Of a stretch of 64,000 bases of DNA, positions 33,081-41,029 are shown piece by piece. The position numbers and the translations under genes are program-made. Source of the DNA: Palauibacter sp965207805 (GTDB lineage: Bacteria; Gemmatimonadota; Gemmatimonadetes; Palauibacterales; Palauibacteraceae); NCBI GenBank assembly GCA_965207805.1, contig OZ242312.1:3410001-3474000 (forward strand). The letters run 5' to 3'. The notes beneath the pieces are model-generated. The model was given only the letters and a program-made list of their open reading frames with translations, was not told where the DNA came from and ran no database searches. Each line of letters starts with the position of its first letter. The stretch's first letter is position 1.

Positions 33081-35546
33081 GTGACGGATGATGCCAAGCG
33101 GCTGCGGCGACAGATCGAGGCGCTCCAGGAGCGTGTCTCCCGACTGAGCGCCGCCGCACTGCGTGTCAGCGACAGCCTCGACCTGGACGCGGTGCTTCGG
33201 GAGGTCGTCGACAGCGCCCGCGCTCTGACAGCGGCCCGCTATGGCATGATCGCGACGGTCGACCACACCGGAAGTGTCGTGGAGTTCGTCGCCTCCGGTT
33301 TCACGCCCGACGAAGACCGCGAGATTGCGGCGTGGCCGGACTCACCACGCCTTTTTGCACACTTCCGGGATCTTGCGGCGCCGCTGCGCCTGGCGGACCT
33401 GCAGGCCTACGTCCGGTCGCTCGGGCTCTCGTCGGACCTCGTCTGGTCCACGGCGATGCTGGTCGCGCCAATGAAGTACCGGGGCGTGGACGTCGGCAGC
33501 TTCTTTCTCGCCGAGAAGGAGGGAGGGGAGGAGTTCACGAGTGCCGACGAAGAGATCCTGTTGCTGTTCGCCTCGCAGGCCGCCACCGCGATCGCCAACG
33601 CCCGCGCGCACCGCGACGAGCGCCGGGCGCGCGCTGACCTGGAGACGCTGATCGAGACGTCGCCCGTCGGCGTGGTGGTCTTCGATGCCGAGACGGGCAA
33701 CCCGCTATCGTTCAACCGGGAGGTGCGGCGCATTGTCGAGGGCCTGGGCTCGCCCGGACGCGCCGTCGAGGAACTGCTGGAAGTGATCACGTGTCAGCGC
33801 GCCGATGGGCGGGAAGTCTCCCTGGCGGAGTTCCCGCTGGCACGGCAACTGAGCGACGGCGAGACGGTCCGCGCCGAGGAGATGACGCTCTCGGTCCCCG
33901 ACGGCCGGAGCGTGACGACACTGGTCAACGTCACTCCGATCCAGGCGACCGAGGACGCTGTCCGGTCGGTGGTGGTCACGCTCCAGGATCTGGCGCCATT
34001 CGAGGAACTCGAGCGGATGCGGACGGAGTTCCTCGCCATCGTGAGTCACGAGTTGCGCGCGCCGCTCACTTCGATCAAGGGATCGACGGCAACCGTGCTC
34101 GGCGCTTCGCGCAGCTTCGCCGCGCCCGAAATGCTGCAGTTCTTCCGCATCATCGACGCGCAGGCCGATCAGATGAGCGGCCTCATCGGAGATCTGCTGG
34201 ATGCCGGGCGCATCGCCACGGGCACATTGTCGATCTCGACCGAATCCTCGGATGTGGGAACGCTCGTCGACCAGGCGAGGAACACCTTCCTGCACGGCGG
34301 CGCCCGGCACGCGGTCCGGGTCGACCTTCCCGAGGAGCTGCCTCGCGAGTCGGCGGATCGGCAACGCATCGTGCAGGTGCTGAACAACCTCTTCGCCAAT
34401 GCCGCCAGGCACTCTCCGGAGTCGTCGCCTATCCGGGTTTCCGCACGGCACGAAGACGCTCACGTTGCGATCTCGGTCGCCGACAACGGCCGGGGCATTC
34501 CGCCGGAGCGCCTCCCGCATCTGTTCCGGAAGCAGGCCAGTACCGGGGATGCCAGGCAGAATCTGGAAGGCGGTCTGGGCCTGGCCATCTGCAAGGGACT
34601 GGTCGAGGCTCACGGCGGGCGGATCTGGGCCAGGAGCGGTGGGCAGGGCCAGGGCGCCGAGTTCACGTTCACGGTCCCGTTGGCTGAACATGCCGACGGC
34701 GACCCTCGAGCGGCGGACGCTGCCCGGGCTCGGGCGGGCCCGCGCCGACCACGCCGGGCACAGGCGCGTATCCTCGTGGTGGACGACGACCCGCAGGCGC
34801 TGCGCCATGTCCGCGACGCACTCAACGCGGAGGGCTACGCCACGGTCGTGACCGGGGACCACCGGGAACTGTCACATGTCATCCAGGCCGAGAAACCCCA
34901 TCTGGTCCTGCTCGACCTCATGTTGTCCGGGACCGACGGGATCGAGCTGATGGAGCACGTTACCGAGCTGGCCGACCTGCCGGTGATCTTCATCTCCGCC
35001 TACGGACGGGACGAGACCATCGCCCGGGCCCTCGGCGCCGGCGCCGCCGACTACATCGTCAAACCGTTTTCTCCCACGGAGCTTACGGCGAGAGTTCGGG
35101 CCGCCCTGAGAAAGCACGCCCAACCCGAACGCTTCGTGCTCGGACAACTCGCCATCGACTACGAACGACGCCACGTGACCCTCGGCGAGCGCACGTTGGA
35201 ACTGACGGCCACGGAATACGAGGTGCTGCGCGCGCTGTCGACAAACGCCGGGCGGGTGTCCAAGTACCGTTCTCTGTTCCGCAGGGCCTGGGGGCGGCCT
35301 CCGGACCACCGCGCCCCGAAGCTCGTCCACGCCGTCGTCAAGAGGCTTCGGCGAAAGCTGGGCGAAGACGGGACCCGCGCCGCATATATCCGAAACGAGC
35401 GCGGCGTCGGCTACCGCATGCCCGAACCGGACGACACGAGTCCGCAGGACGCCATCCGGACCCTTCCCGTTACCTTGAAGGCGGCCCCCGATGACGCCAC
35501 ATTGAGCCCTGCCCGGAACTTGGGTTCGAGACACCGACGAACCTGA
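33081..35546 (+). CDS. GAF-PAS histidine kinase fused to OmpR-type response regulator
   Basis: An 821-residue soluble signalling protein with no TM segment. Order: a short coiled coil, GAF (about 25-170), PAS-like (about 185-305), HisKA with FLAIVSHELRAPLTSIKG, HATPase with NNLFANAARHSP, DNGRGIP and GGLGLAICKGLVEAHGG, receiver with ILVVDDD, the phospho-acceptor Asp in LVLLDLML and the Lys in VKPF, then an OmpR winged helix (LTATEYEVLRALSTNAGRVS, VHAVVKRLRRKLGEDG). Kinase and DNA-binding regulator are thus one chain. The GTG at 33081 has AAGGA ten bases upstream. Its last 30 codons lie inside a 92-bp direct repeat. Confidence 0.88.
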   Translation: MTDDAKRLRRQIEALQERVSRLSAAALRVSDSLDLDAVLREVVDSARALTAARYGMIATVDHTGSVVEFVASGFTPDEDREIAAWPDSPRLFAHFRDLAAPLRLADLQAYVRSLGLSSDLVWSTAMLVAPMKYRGVDVGSFFLAEKEGGEEFTSADEEILLLFASQAATAIANARAHRDERRARADLETLIETSPVGVVVFDAETGNPLSFNREVRRIVEGLGSPGRAVEELLEVITCQRADGREVSLAEFPLARQLSDGETVRAEEMTLSVPDGRSVTTLVNVTPIQATEDAVRSVVVTLQDLAPFEELERMRTEFLAIVSHELRAPLTSIKGSTATVLGASRSFAAPEMLQFFRIIDAQADQMSGLIGDLLDAGRIATGTLSISTESSDVGTLVDQARNTFLHGGARHAVRVDLPEELPRESADRQRIVQVLNNLFANAARHSPESSPIRVSARHEDAHVAISVADNGRGIPPERLPHLFRKQASTGDARQNLEGGLGLAICKGLVEAHGGRIWARSGGQGQGAEFTFTVPLAEHADGDPRAADAARARAGPRRPRRAQARILVVDDDPQALRHVRDALNAEGYATVVTGDHRELSHVIQAEKPHLVLLDLMLSGTDGIELMEHVTELADLPVIFISAYGRDETIARALGAGAADYIVKPFSPTELTARVRAALRKHAQPERFVLGQLAIDYERRHVTLGERTLELTATEYEVLRALSTNAGRVSKYRSLFRRAWGRPPDHRAPKLVHAVVKRLRRKLGEDGTRAAYIRNERGVGYRMPEPDDTSPQDAIRTLPVTLKAAPDDATLSPARNLGSRHRRT

Positions 35547-35549
35547 GAC
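35458..35549. repeat. 92-bp direct repeat, left copy
   Basis: About 90 percent identical to 36196-36287. It covers the last codons of the kinase-regulator gene and ends 19 bases before hicA. Confidence 0.85.
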
Positions 35550-35568
35550 GCTGGAGAACGCCGTCCTC

Positions 35569-35817
35569 ATGGGCGACGAGAAACTGCGCGAGAAAATGCG
35601 CCGGTCGCCCGCCGGCTGGAGGCTTCGCGAACTTCACAAGCTCTACCGCAGCTACGGGTTCCATCGACGTGAAGGAAGCAAGCACGTGATCTACCATTAT
35701 CCAGACCATCCGCAGCTACGAGCGACCGTTGCGCGGCACGACCCTCTGCGTAACGTGTACGTGAGGGATGCCTTGGATCTCATCGACAGGCTTGAAGCAG
35801 CAGGAGGGGTCCGGTGA
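35569..35817 (+). CDS. hicA: HicA-family mRNA interferase toxin
   Basis: An 82-residue protein with the HicA/YcfA double-stranded-RNA-binding-like fold: RRSPAGWRLRELHKLYRSYG, then FHRREGSKHVIYHYPDHP with the His region used in catalysis, and VYVRDALDLIDRLEAA. It would cleave mRNA until bound by HicB. It overlaps hicB by four bases. The GGAG upstream is 13 bases from the ATG, somewhat far. Confidence 0.8.
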   Translation: MGDEKLREKMRRSPAGWRLRELHKLYRSYGFHRREGSKHVIYHYPDHPQLRATVARHDPLRNVYVRDALDLIDRLEAAGGVR

Positions 35818-36086
35818 GCACTAAAGCAGGGAACATCAACTACTACATGAGTCTGCCCTACGGCGAGCGGGTCCTGCAGGAAGTTCTCGACGACGGATCG
35901 TCGTACTACGTCGCCCGCGTCGTCGAGTTGGAGGGATGCACAAGCCACGGCGATACGCCCGACGAGGCGCTGTGGAACCTTCAGGACGCCAAGCAGCTCT
36001 ACATCGAAACGATGCTTGAAGACGGTCTGAAGCCACCGCTTCCCCCCTTCACTCCGACTCCCCCGCGCTCGGGATCCCGCGGCTGA
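35814..36086 (+). CDS. hicB: HicB-family antitoxin
   Basis: A 90-residue partial-RNase-H-fold antitoxin: YYVARVVELEGCTSHGDTPD, then EALWNLQDAKQLYIETML and EDGLKPPLPP, the typical HicB ending. The GTG start overlaps the hicA stop. The last 13 codons run into a dispersed 76-bp repeat, so the extreme tail (PTPPRSGSRG) is probably not native. No DNA-binding C-terminal domain is present. Confidence 0.8.
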   Translation: MSTKAGNINYYMSLPYGERVLQEVLDDGSSYYVARVVELEGCTSHGDTPDEALWNLQDAKQLYIETMLEDGLKPPLPPFTPTPPRSGSRG

Positions 36087-36121
36087 ACCGGATCTCGACC
36101 TCAGCGGCGCTGCCCGCCGCG
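36046..36121. repeat. 76-bp dispersed repeat, copy B
   Basis: It matches 22913-22988. Here it overlaps the 3' end of hicB and, on the minus strand, encodes the tail of a lost secreted protein. Confidence 0.75.
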
Positions 36122-36180
36122 TCGCCCGCCCAGAGCGGCGCCGTCCCGCGGCTACTGAGTCCGAGATAGACGGACGTTCC
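36049..36180 (-). pseudogene. C-terminal fragment of a secreted-protein gene
   Basis: A minus-strand frame reads GTSVYLGLSSRGTAPLWAGD, AAGSAAEVEIRFSRGIPSAG, ESE and a stop, the same tail type as in the LRR and BIG2 proteins of this window. No start or upstream domain remains; it is antisense to the end of hicB. It looks like what was left when the HicAB module or a deletion removed the rest. Confidence 0.5.
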
Positions 36181-36192
36181 CGTGGGAACGTC
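36173..36192. repeat. 20-bp palindrome, copy 1
   Basis: GACGTTCCCGTGGGAACGTC, intergenic. Two related palindromes occur at 36520 and 61802. Confidence 0.6.
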
Positions 36193-36195
36193 TCC

Positions 36196-36287
36196 GGACC
36201 CCGCCCGTTACCTTGAAGCCGGTCCCCGATGACACCACATTGAGCCCTGCCCGGAACTTGGGTTCGAGACACGAACGAACCCGAGAC
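36196..36287. repeat. 92-bp direct repeat, right copy
   Basis: It matches 35458-35549 and ends 14 bases before the start of a small membrane-protein gene, mirroring the left copy's position before hicA. The unit may carry a promoter and leader (TTGAAG is conserved). Confidence 0.85.
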
Positions 36288-36301
36288 ACGAGGAGACGGT
36301 G

Positions 36302-36502
36302 ATGACGGCAGAAGGTTGGACAATCATCGGGGTGGCCATCGCGCTCGTCGGCGTATTCGCGCCGGTGCTGCTGGGAATCCGCCGCGACTTGACGGCCCTG
36401 ACCCGGGACATGGCGGACGTGCGTGAACGTCTGGTCCGACTCGAAGGGTTGTTCGAAGGCTTCAGCCGCCGGGACGGCAACGCGCCGAGTCCCTCGGCCT
36501 GA
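36302..36502 (+). CDS. small membrane protein with coiled coil
   Basis: A 66-residue protein. One TM segment (WTIIGVAIALVGVFAPVLLG) is followed by a coiled-coil helix (RDLTALTRDMADVRERLVRL). Such single-TM, heptad-helix miniproteins are common and often unassigned. The ATG at 36302 has AGGAG six bases upstream. Confidence 0.65.
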   Translation: MTAEGWTIIGVAIALVGVFAPVLLGIRRDLTALTRDMADVRERLVRLEGLFEGFSRRDGNAPSPSA

Positions 36503-36519
36503 GGCGCGAACCCCCGGGA

Positions 36520-36539
36520 GACGTTCCCGCGGGAACGCG
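36520..36539. repeat. 20-bp palindrome, copy 2
   Basis: GACGTTCCCGCGGGAACGCG, one half-site base different from copies 1 and 3. It lies between the small membrane protein and the aldolase gene. Confidence 0.55.
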
Positions 36540-36574
36540 GGGGACCCGCCACTGACCCTAACTTCGGAAGTTCC

Positions 36575-37468
36575 ATGAGAGATCTTTCAGGCGTACATCC
36601 GCCCGTGGCCACGCCCTTCGGCGAGGACGGCGAGCTCGCGCTCGACGCGTTCGACAACAACCTGCGCGAGTGGCTCTCGCACCCCATCGCCGGCATCGTG
36701 GTGGCCGGTTCCACGGGGGAGGCGCCGCTCCTCGACCGCCGTGAACTGTGCGCGCTGGTGGAGACCACGGCCGCGCGCATCGGCGACCGCACGCTCACGG
36801 TCGGGACGGGGGCCGAGTCCACGCGCGAGGTGATATCCGTGACCCGCGAGGTGGCCGAGCTTGGCGCGAACGCCGTCCTCGTGCGCTCCGGCTCCTACTA
36901 CCTGAAGGCGATGCGGCCGGACGTCGTGCGCGACCACTTTCTCGCGGTGGCCGATGCGTCGCCCGTGCCCGTCGTCCTCTACCACATCCCCCAGTTCGTG
37001 CCTGTGCACCTGACGCCGGATCTCGTGGGCCGGCTCGTCGAACACCCCAACATCATCGGGATCAAGGACTCCTCGGGCGATCTCCGCAACCTCGGCCAAC
37101 TCATCGAGGCGTGCGGCCGCAACGCGCAGGTGCTCGTGGGCTCCGGCGCGCTCCTCTACGCCGCGCTCGAGGCGGGGGCGGCCGGCGGCATCCTGGGCGT
37201 GGCCGTGATCGCGACCCGCTCCTGCTGCCAGATCTACGACGCCTGGAAGGAGGGCGACCACCGCCGCGCCGGAGCCATGCAGGAACGCGTGGCGCCGCTC
37301 CACAAGAGCCTCGTGGCGGAGGGAGGCATCGCCGCGGTGAAGGCCGCGCTCGACCGCCTCGGCCTCTACGGCGGCGTGCCCCGCAGCCCGCTGCAGCCCG
37401 CCGACGCCGCCAAGCTCGCCACCGTCGACGCCGCCCTGGAAGCCGCCGCCCTCGGCGTCTCCGCCTGA
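36575..37468 (+). CDS. DapA-family aldolase/lyase
   Basis: A 297-residue class I TIM-barrel aldolase. The pyruvate-carboxylate motif GSTGEAPLL, the Tyr of VVLYHIP and the Schiff-base Lys in IGIKDSSGD are all present. The dihydrodipicolinate-synthase family also includes 4-hydroxy-2-oxoglutarate aldolase, which the IGIKDSSGDLRNLGQLI stretch resembles, so the substrate cannot be fixed. purA follows 26 bases after the stop. Confidence 0.85.
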   Translation: MRDLSGVHPPVATPFGEDGELALDAFDNNLREWLSHPIAGIVVAGSTGEAPLLDRRELCALVETTAARIGDRTLTVGTGAESTREVISVTREVAELGANAVLVRSGSYYLKAMRPDVVRDHFLAVADASPVPVVLYHIPQFVPVHLTPDLVGRLVEHPNIIGIKDSSGDLRNLGQLIEACGRNAQVLVGSGALLYAALEAGAAGGILGVAVIATRSCCQIYDAWKEGDHRRAGAMQERVAPLHKSLVAEGGIAAVKAALDRLGLYGGVPRSPLQPADAAKLATVDAALEAAALGVSA

Positions 37469-37494
37469 CCCCGAATAGAGAGCCAGACAGACAC

Positions 37495-38814
37495 GTGTTC
37501 AGTGACAGGGTGCGCTGCGTCGTTGTTGTGGGGGCGCAGTGGGGAGACGAAGGGAAGGGGAAGATCGTGGACGTGCTCGCGGAGCAGGCCACGATCGTGG
37601 CGCGCTACCAGGGGGGCGCGAACGCGGGGCACACGGTGCGCGTGGGGGAGGGCGCGGACGAGGAGGAGCATATCCTCCACCTCATCCCCTCCGGGATCCT
37701 GAATCCGGACACGCGCTGCCTCCTTGGCAACGGGGTCGTCGTGGATCCGTGGGTGCTGGCGCGGGAGATGGACACGCTCCGGGCCCGCGGGATCGATCTC
37801 GACGGGCGCCTGGGGCTGAGCCGGCGCGCGCATCTCGTCCTCCCCTATCACCGGCTGCTCGATGCGGCGCAGGAGGACAGCCGGGGCTCGAAGAAGATCG
37901 GGACGACGGGGCGGGGAATCGGTCCGGCGTACCGCGACAAGATCTCGCGCACGGGGCTCCGCGTCGGCGACCTCCGCAACCTGGACCGCACGCGCGAGAT
38001 CGTGGCGGGCGCGGCGATGCGCGCGAACGTCACGCTGGCGGGGCTCGGCGACGAGCGGCGGGTGGACGCGGACGAGGTGATGTCGCAACTCGAAGCGGTC
38101 CGCCCGACGATGGTGGAACTGCTGACGGACGCGGGGGACGAGATCCGCGGCGGGCTGGCGTCCGGGGGGCGGGTCCTGCTCGAGGGAGCGCAGGGGGCGC
38201 TCCTCGACATCGACCACGGGACGTATCCGTTCGTGACCTCCTCGACGACGACGGCGGGCGGCGCCGCTTCCGGAGTCGGGATCGGGCCCACCCTGATCGA
38301 CGAGGTGATCGGCGTGGTGAAGGCCTACATCACGCGCGTGGGCGAGGGTCCGCTGCCGACGGAACTCCCCGAGGCGGAGGCCGAACGCCTGCGGCAGCTC
38401 GGCGGCGAGTTCGGCGCGACCACCGGCCGCCCCCGCCGCCCCGGCTGGTTCGACGGCAGCGTCGCCCGCTATGCGGCCGGCGTGAACGGCCTCACCGGCC
38501 TCGCGGTCACGAAGCTGGACGTGCTCGACACCTTCGAGACGATCCAGCTTTCCACCGGCTACGAACTCGACGGGGCGCCGGCCGCGTCGTTCCCGGACTC
38601 CGTCGCGGATCTCGCCCGCGTGCGTCCGGTGTACGAGCGCTGGGCGGGCTGGAACGCGGACACGAGCGGGTGCCGGACCCTCGGCGACCTTCCGGATCCC
38701 GCCCGCCGCTACCTCGCCAGGATCGAGGAGGTTTGCGCCACGCCCATCCGCTTCGTGGGTGTCGGCGCCGCCCGGCGCGAGACGATTGCGCTGTCCGCGG
38801 CGGCCGCGGCCTGA
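37495..38814 (+). CDS. purA: adenylosuccinate synthetase
   Basis: 439 residues; converts IMP, Asp and GTP to adenylosuccinate in AMP synthesis. Signature motifs: VVGAQWGDEGKGKIVDVLAE with the P-loop-like GDEGKGK, GGANAGHTVRVG, the catalytic-region KKIGTTGRGIGPAY, LLEGAQGALLDIDHGTYPFV and TGRPRRPGWFD. Length is normal. The start is GTG (VFSDRVRCVV). It follows the aldolase with a short gap, and a strong hairpin-T8 lies 96 bases after its stop. Confidence 0.97.
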   Translation: MFSDRVRCVVVVGAQWGDEGKGKIVDVLAEQATIVARYQGGANAGHTVRVGEGADEEEHILHLIPSGILNPDTRCLLGNGVVVDPWVLAREMDTLRARGIDLDGRLGLSRRAHLVLPYHRLLDAAQEDSRGSKKIGTTGRGIGPAYRDKISRTGLRVGDLRNLDRTREIVAGAAMRANVTLAGLGDERRVDADEVMSQLEAVRPTMVELLTDAGDEIRGGLASGGRVLLEGAQGALLDIDHGTYPFVTSSTTTAGGAASGVGIGPTLIDEVIGVVKAYITRVGEGPLPTELPEAEAERLRQLGGEFGATTGRPRRPGWFDGSVARYAAGVNGLTGLAVTKLDVLDTFETIQLSTGYELDGAPAASFPDSVADLARVRPVYERWAGWNADTSGCRTLGDLPDPARRYLARIEEVCATPIRFVGVGAARRETIALSAAAAA

Positions 38815-38832
38815 ATTCGTCGCCCGGATTCG

Positions 38833-38861
38833 TTGCCTGAAGTCGCGAAAGTCCCTAAACT
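38833..38861 (+). promoter_or_regulatory. predicted sigma-70-like promoter before ffh
   Basis: TTGCCT, 17 bases, TAAACT. It would start transcription about 90 bases before ffh, upstream of the hairpin-T8 structure. Confidence 0.45.
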
Positions 38862-38909
38862 GCGCGGCTCAATACGGATCGGGTGCGGGCGGTCGGCGCC
38901 TTCTCGAGA

Positions 38910-38942
38910 CGCGAATGGAGACCTTCCAATCGCGTTTTTTTT
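38910..38942 (+). terminator. intrinsic-terminator-like hairpin with T8
   Basis: CGCGA/TCGCG and TGG/CCA pair around a 7-base loop with one A-A mismatch, followed by eight T (38935-38942). It ends 17 bases before the ffh ATG. It may terminate purA transcripts or act as an attenuator for ffh. Confidence 0.65.
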
Positions 38943-38959
38943 GATGCCTGGAACGGTGG

Positions 38960-40318
38960 ATGTTCGAACGCCTTGGTGACCGGCTCGACGGTGCGCTGAA
39001 GAAATTGCGCCAGCGCGGCGTCATCACGGAAAAGATGCTGGACGAGGGGCTGCGCGAAGTGCGGCGCGCCCTGCTCGAGGCGGACGTCAACTTCCGGGTC
39101 GCGCGCGACTTCCTCGCGAAGGTGAAGGAGCGCGCGCTCGGCGAGGATGTGCTGAAGTCGGTCCGGCCGGGCGATCAAATCGTGAAGATCGTCCACGACG
39201 AACTCGTCGCCCTGCTGGGGGAGGCGGCGCCGGAGGAGTCGGAGGCGTCGGTTCCGCCCACGGTGGTCATGCTCGTCGGCCTGCAGGGGTCGGGGAAGAC
39301 GACGACGGCGGCGAAACTGGGGCGGCGTCTCGCGAAGGAGGGACGGCGGCCGGGGCTCGTGGCGTGCGATCCATATCGCCCGGCGGCTCCGGAGCAGTTG
39401 GAGGCGCTGGCGGCGCGGATCGGCGTCCCGCTCCTGGCGCGGCCGAGCGGCGAGGACATGTCGGACCTCGCCCGCGGCGCGCTGGACGAGGCGAGGCGGA
39501 GCGGAGTCACGCACCTGCTCCTGGACATGGCCGGCCGGCTGCAGGCGGATGAGGAGTTGCTGGACGAACTCCGCCGCGTGAAGGCGGCGGTGGAGCCGCA
39601 GCAGGTCCTGCTCGTGGCGGACGGGATGACGGGGCAGGAAGCGGTGCGGATCGCCGAGGGATTCCACGGCGCGGTGGGGCTTACGGGGGTCGTCCTCACG
39701 AAGATGGACGGCGACGCCCGCGGGGGCGCGGCGCTCTCGATCTACAGCGTGCTCGGCGTGCCGATCCGATTCGTCGGAACGGGCGAGCGGCCCGAGGACC
39801 TCACGGTCTTCGACCCGGAGCGCATGGCCGGCCGGATCCTCCAGATGGGGGACATCGTCGGCCTCGTGGAGCGCGCGCAGCAGACGGTCGACCTCGGCGA
39901 GACCGAGCGGTTGCAGAAAAAGATGCTTGCGGGGAAGGGAGAGTTCGACCTGGCGGACTTCCTGACCTCGATCCAGCAGATCCAGAAGATGGGTCCCCTG
40001 AAGGGGTTGCTGAAGATGATGCCGGGTGTCGACACGCGCATGCTGGACCAGGCGGACGTCGACCCTCGACGGGTGAGGCACCTGGAGGCGATCATCCTCT
40101 CGATGACGCCGGAAGAACGGAGGCGGCCGGAGATCCTGAACGGGTCGCGCCGGGCGAGGATCGCGAAGGGGTCGGGACGCCCGGTGCACGAGGTGAACCG
40201 ACTCCTCAAGCAGTTCCGCGAAATGCGGCAGATGATGAAGCAGATGGGCAAGCTCATGCCCCGGATGATGCCGGGAGGTCCCGGCGACCTTGGCCAGTTG
40301 GGCAAGGGACTGGGCTAG
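38960..40318 (+). CDS. ffh: signal recognition particle GTPase Ffh
   Basis: 452 residues; binds SRP RNA and signal sequences and delivers ribosomes to FtsY. N-domain helices, then the G-domain with GLQGSGKTTTAAKLG (G1), ACDPYRPAA, DMAGRLQADEELLDEL (usually DTAGR), TKMDGDARGGAALS and GTGER, then a Met-rich M-domain (RQMMKQMGKLMPRMM). GGTGG precedes the ATG. It is the first gene of the ffh-rpsP-rimM-trmD-rplS-rnhB block. Confidence 0.97.
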   Translation: MFERLGDRLDGALKKLRQRGVITEKMLDEGLREVRRALLEADVNFRVARDFLAKVKERALGEDVLKSVRPGDQIVKIVHDELVALLGEAAPEESEASVPPTVVMLVGLQGSGKTTTAAKLGRRLAKEGRRPGLVACDPYRPAAPEQLEALAARIGVPLLARPSGEDMSDLARGALDEARRSGVTHLLLDMAGRLQADEELLDELRRVKAAVEPQQVLLVADGMTGQEAVRIAEGFHGAVGLTGVVLTKMDGDARGGAALSIYSVLGVPIRFVGTGERPEDLTVFDPERMAGRILQMGDIVGLVERAQQTVDLGETERLQKKMLAGKGEFDLADFLTSIQQIQKMGPLKGLLKMMPGVDTRMLDQADVDPRRVRHLEAIILSMTPEERRRPEILNGSRRARIAKGSGRPVHEVNRLLKQFREMRQMMKQMGKLMPRMMPGGPGDLGQLGKGLG

Positions 40319-40332
40319 AATCGGAGAACTGA

Positions 40333-41016
40333 ATGGCGACGACAATCAGGCTCAAGCGGCGTGGGGCGAAGAAGGCGGCCTCGTTCCGCATCATCGTGAC
40401 GGATTCGCGGGAAGGGACGGCGGGCGCGTCGATCGAGCGCCTCGGGCTCTACAACCCGCGCACGCAGCCGTCGCTCGTGAGGATCAACGCCGCGCGCACG
40501 CTGCACTGGCTCAACGAGGGCGCGCAGCCGACGGACACGGTGCGATCGCTCCTGCGGAAGACAGGCGTGTGGAAGCAGTTCCACGACGGCGTGGATCCGA
40601 TGTCTCTCGAGACGGCGATCATCGAGATCGGTCCGCCGCCGGGACAGCACGGCACATCGCAGCGTCCGATGCCGAGCGCCGAAGCCCCGCCGGAGCCCGA
40701 GCCCGAGGCGCCCGCCGCCGAGACGGCCGCGGAGGCCAAAGCGGAAGCGGTGCCCGAAGCCGAGGCGGAGGCCGAAGCTGAGGCGGCGCCTGAAGCCGAG
40801 GCGGCTGCAGAAGCGGAGGCGCCTGCGGAGGCGGAGGCACCTGCGGAAGCGGAGGCAGCTACCGAGGCGGAGGCAGCTACCGAGGCAGAGGCGGCCCCCG
40901 AGGCTGAGGCAGCGCCGGAGACCGAGGCGACCGCTTCGGCCGACGATGCGGCCGACGGCGCGGTTGACGCGGACGACGCTGGCGACGAGGCGAAAGCCGG
41001 CGCCGACGCCGACTAG
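40333..41016 (+). CDS. rpsP: 30S ribosomal protein bS16 with long Ala/Glu tail
   Basis: The first 85 residues are a normal bS16 (MATTIRLKRRGAKKAASFRI, ERLGLYNPR, LHWLNEGAQPTDTVRSLL). The total is 227 residues, against 80-90 typical; the extra 120 are an acidic, low-complexity EAEA/PAEAEA repeat ending GDEAKAGADAD. The tail is probably disordered and surface-exposed. It starts 14 bases after ffh and ends 13 bases before rimM. Confidence 0.95.
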   Translation: MATTIRLKRRGAKKAASFRIIVTDSREGTAGASIERLGLYNPRTQPSLVRINAARTLHWLNEGAQPTDTVRSLLRKTGVWKQFHDGVDPMSLETAIIEIGPPPGQHGTSQRPMPSAEAPPEPEPEAPAAETAAEAKAEAVPEAEAEAEAEAAPEAEAAAEAEAPAEAEAPAEAEAATEAEAATEAEAAPEAEAAPETEATASADDAADGAVDADDAGDEAKAGADAD

Positions 41017-41029
41017 CCTCGCCGTCGCC

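Noticed and set aside
38868..38942. SRP RNA (ffs) upstream of ffh
   Set aside because: The short leader has no GGAA-type apical loop or the conserved SRP Alu/domain IV sequence. Only the hairpin-T8 is supported.
38855..40345. 496-codon minus-strand frame over ffh
   Set aside because: Shadow of ffh; the plus strand carries the full set of SRP GTPase motifs.
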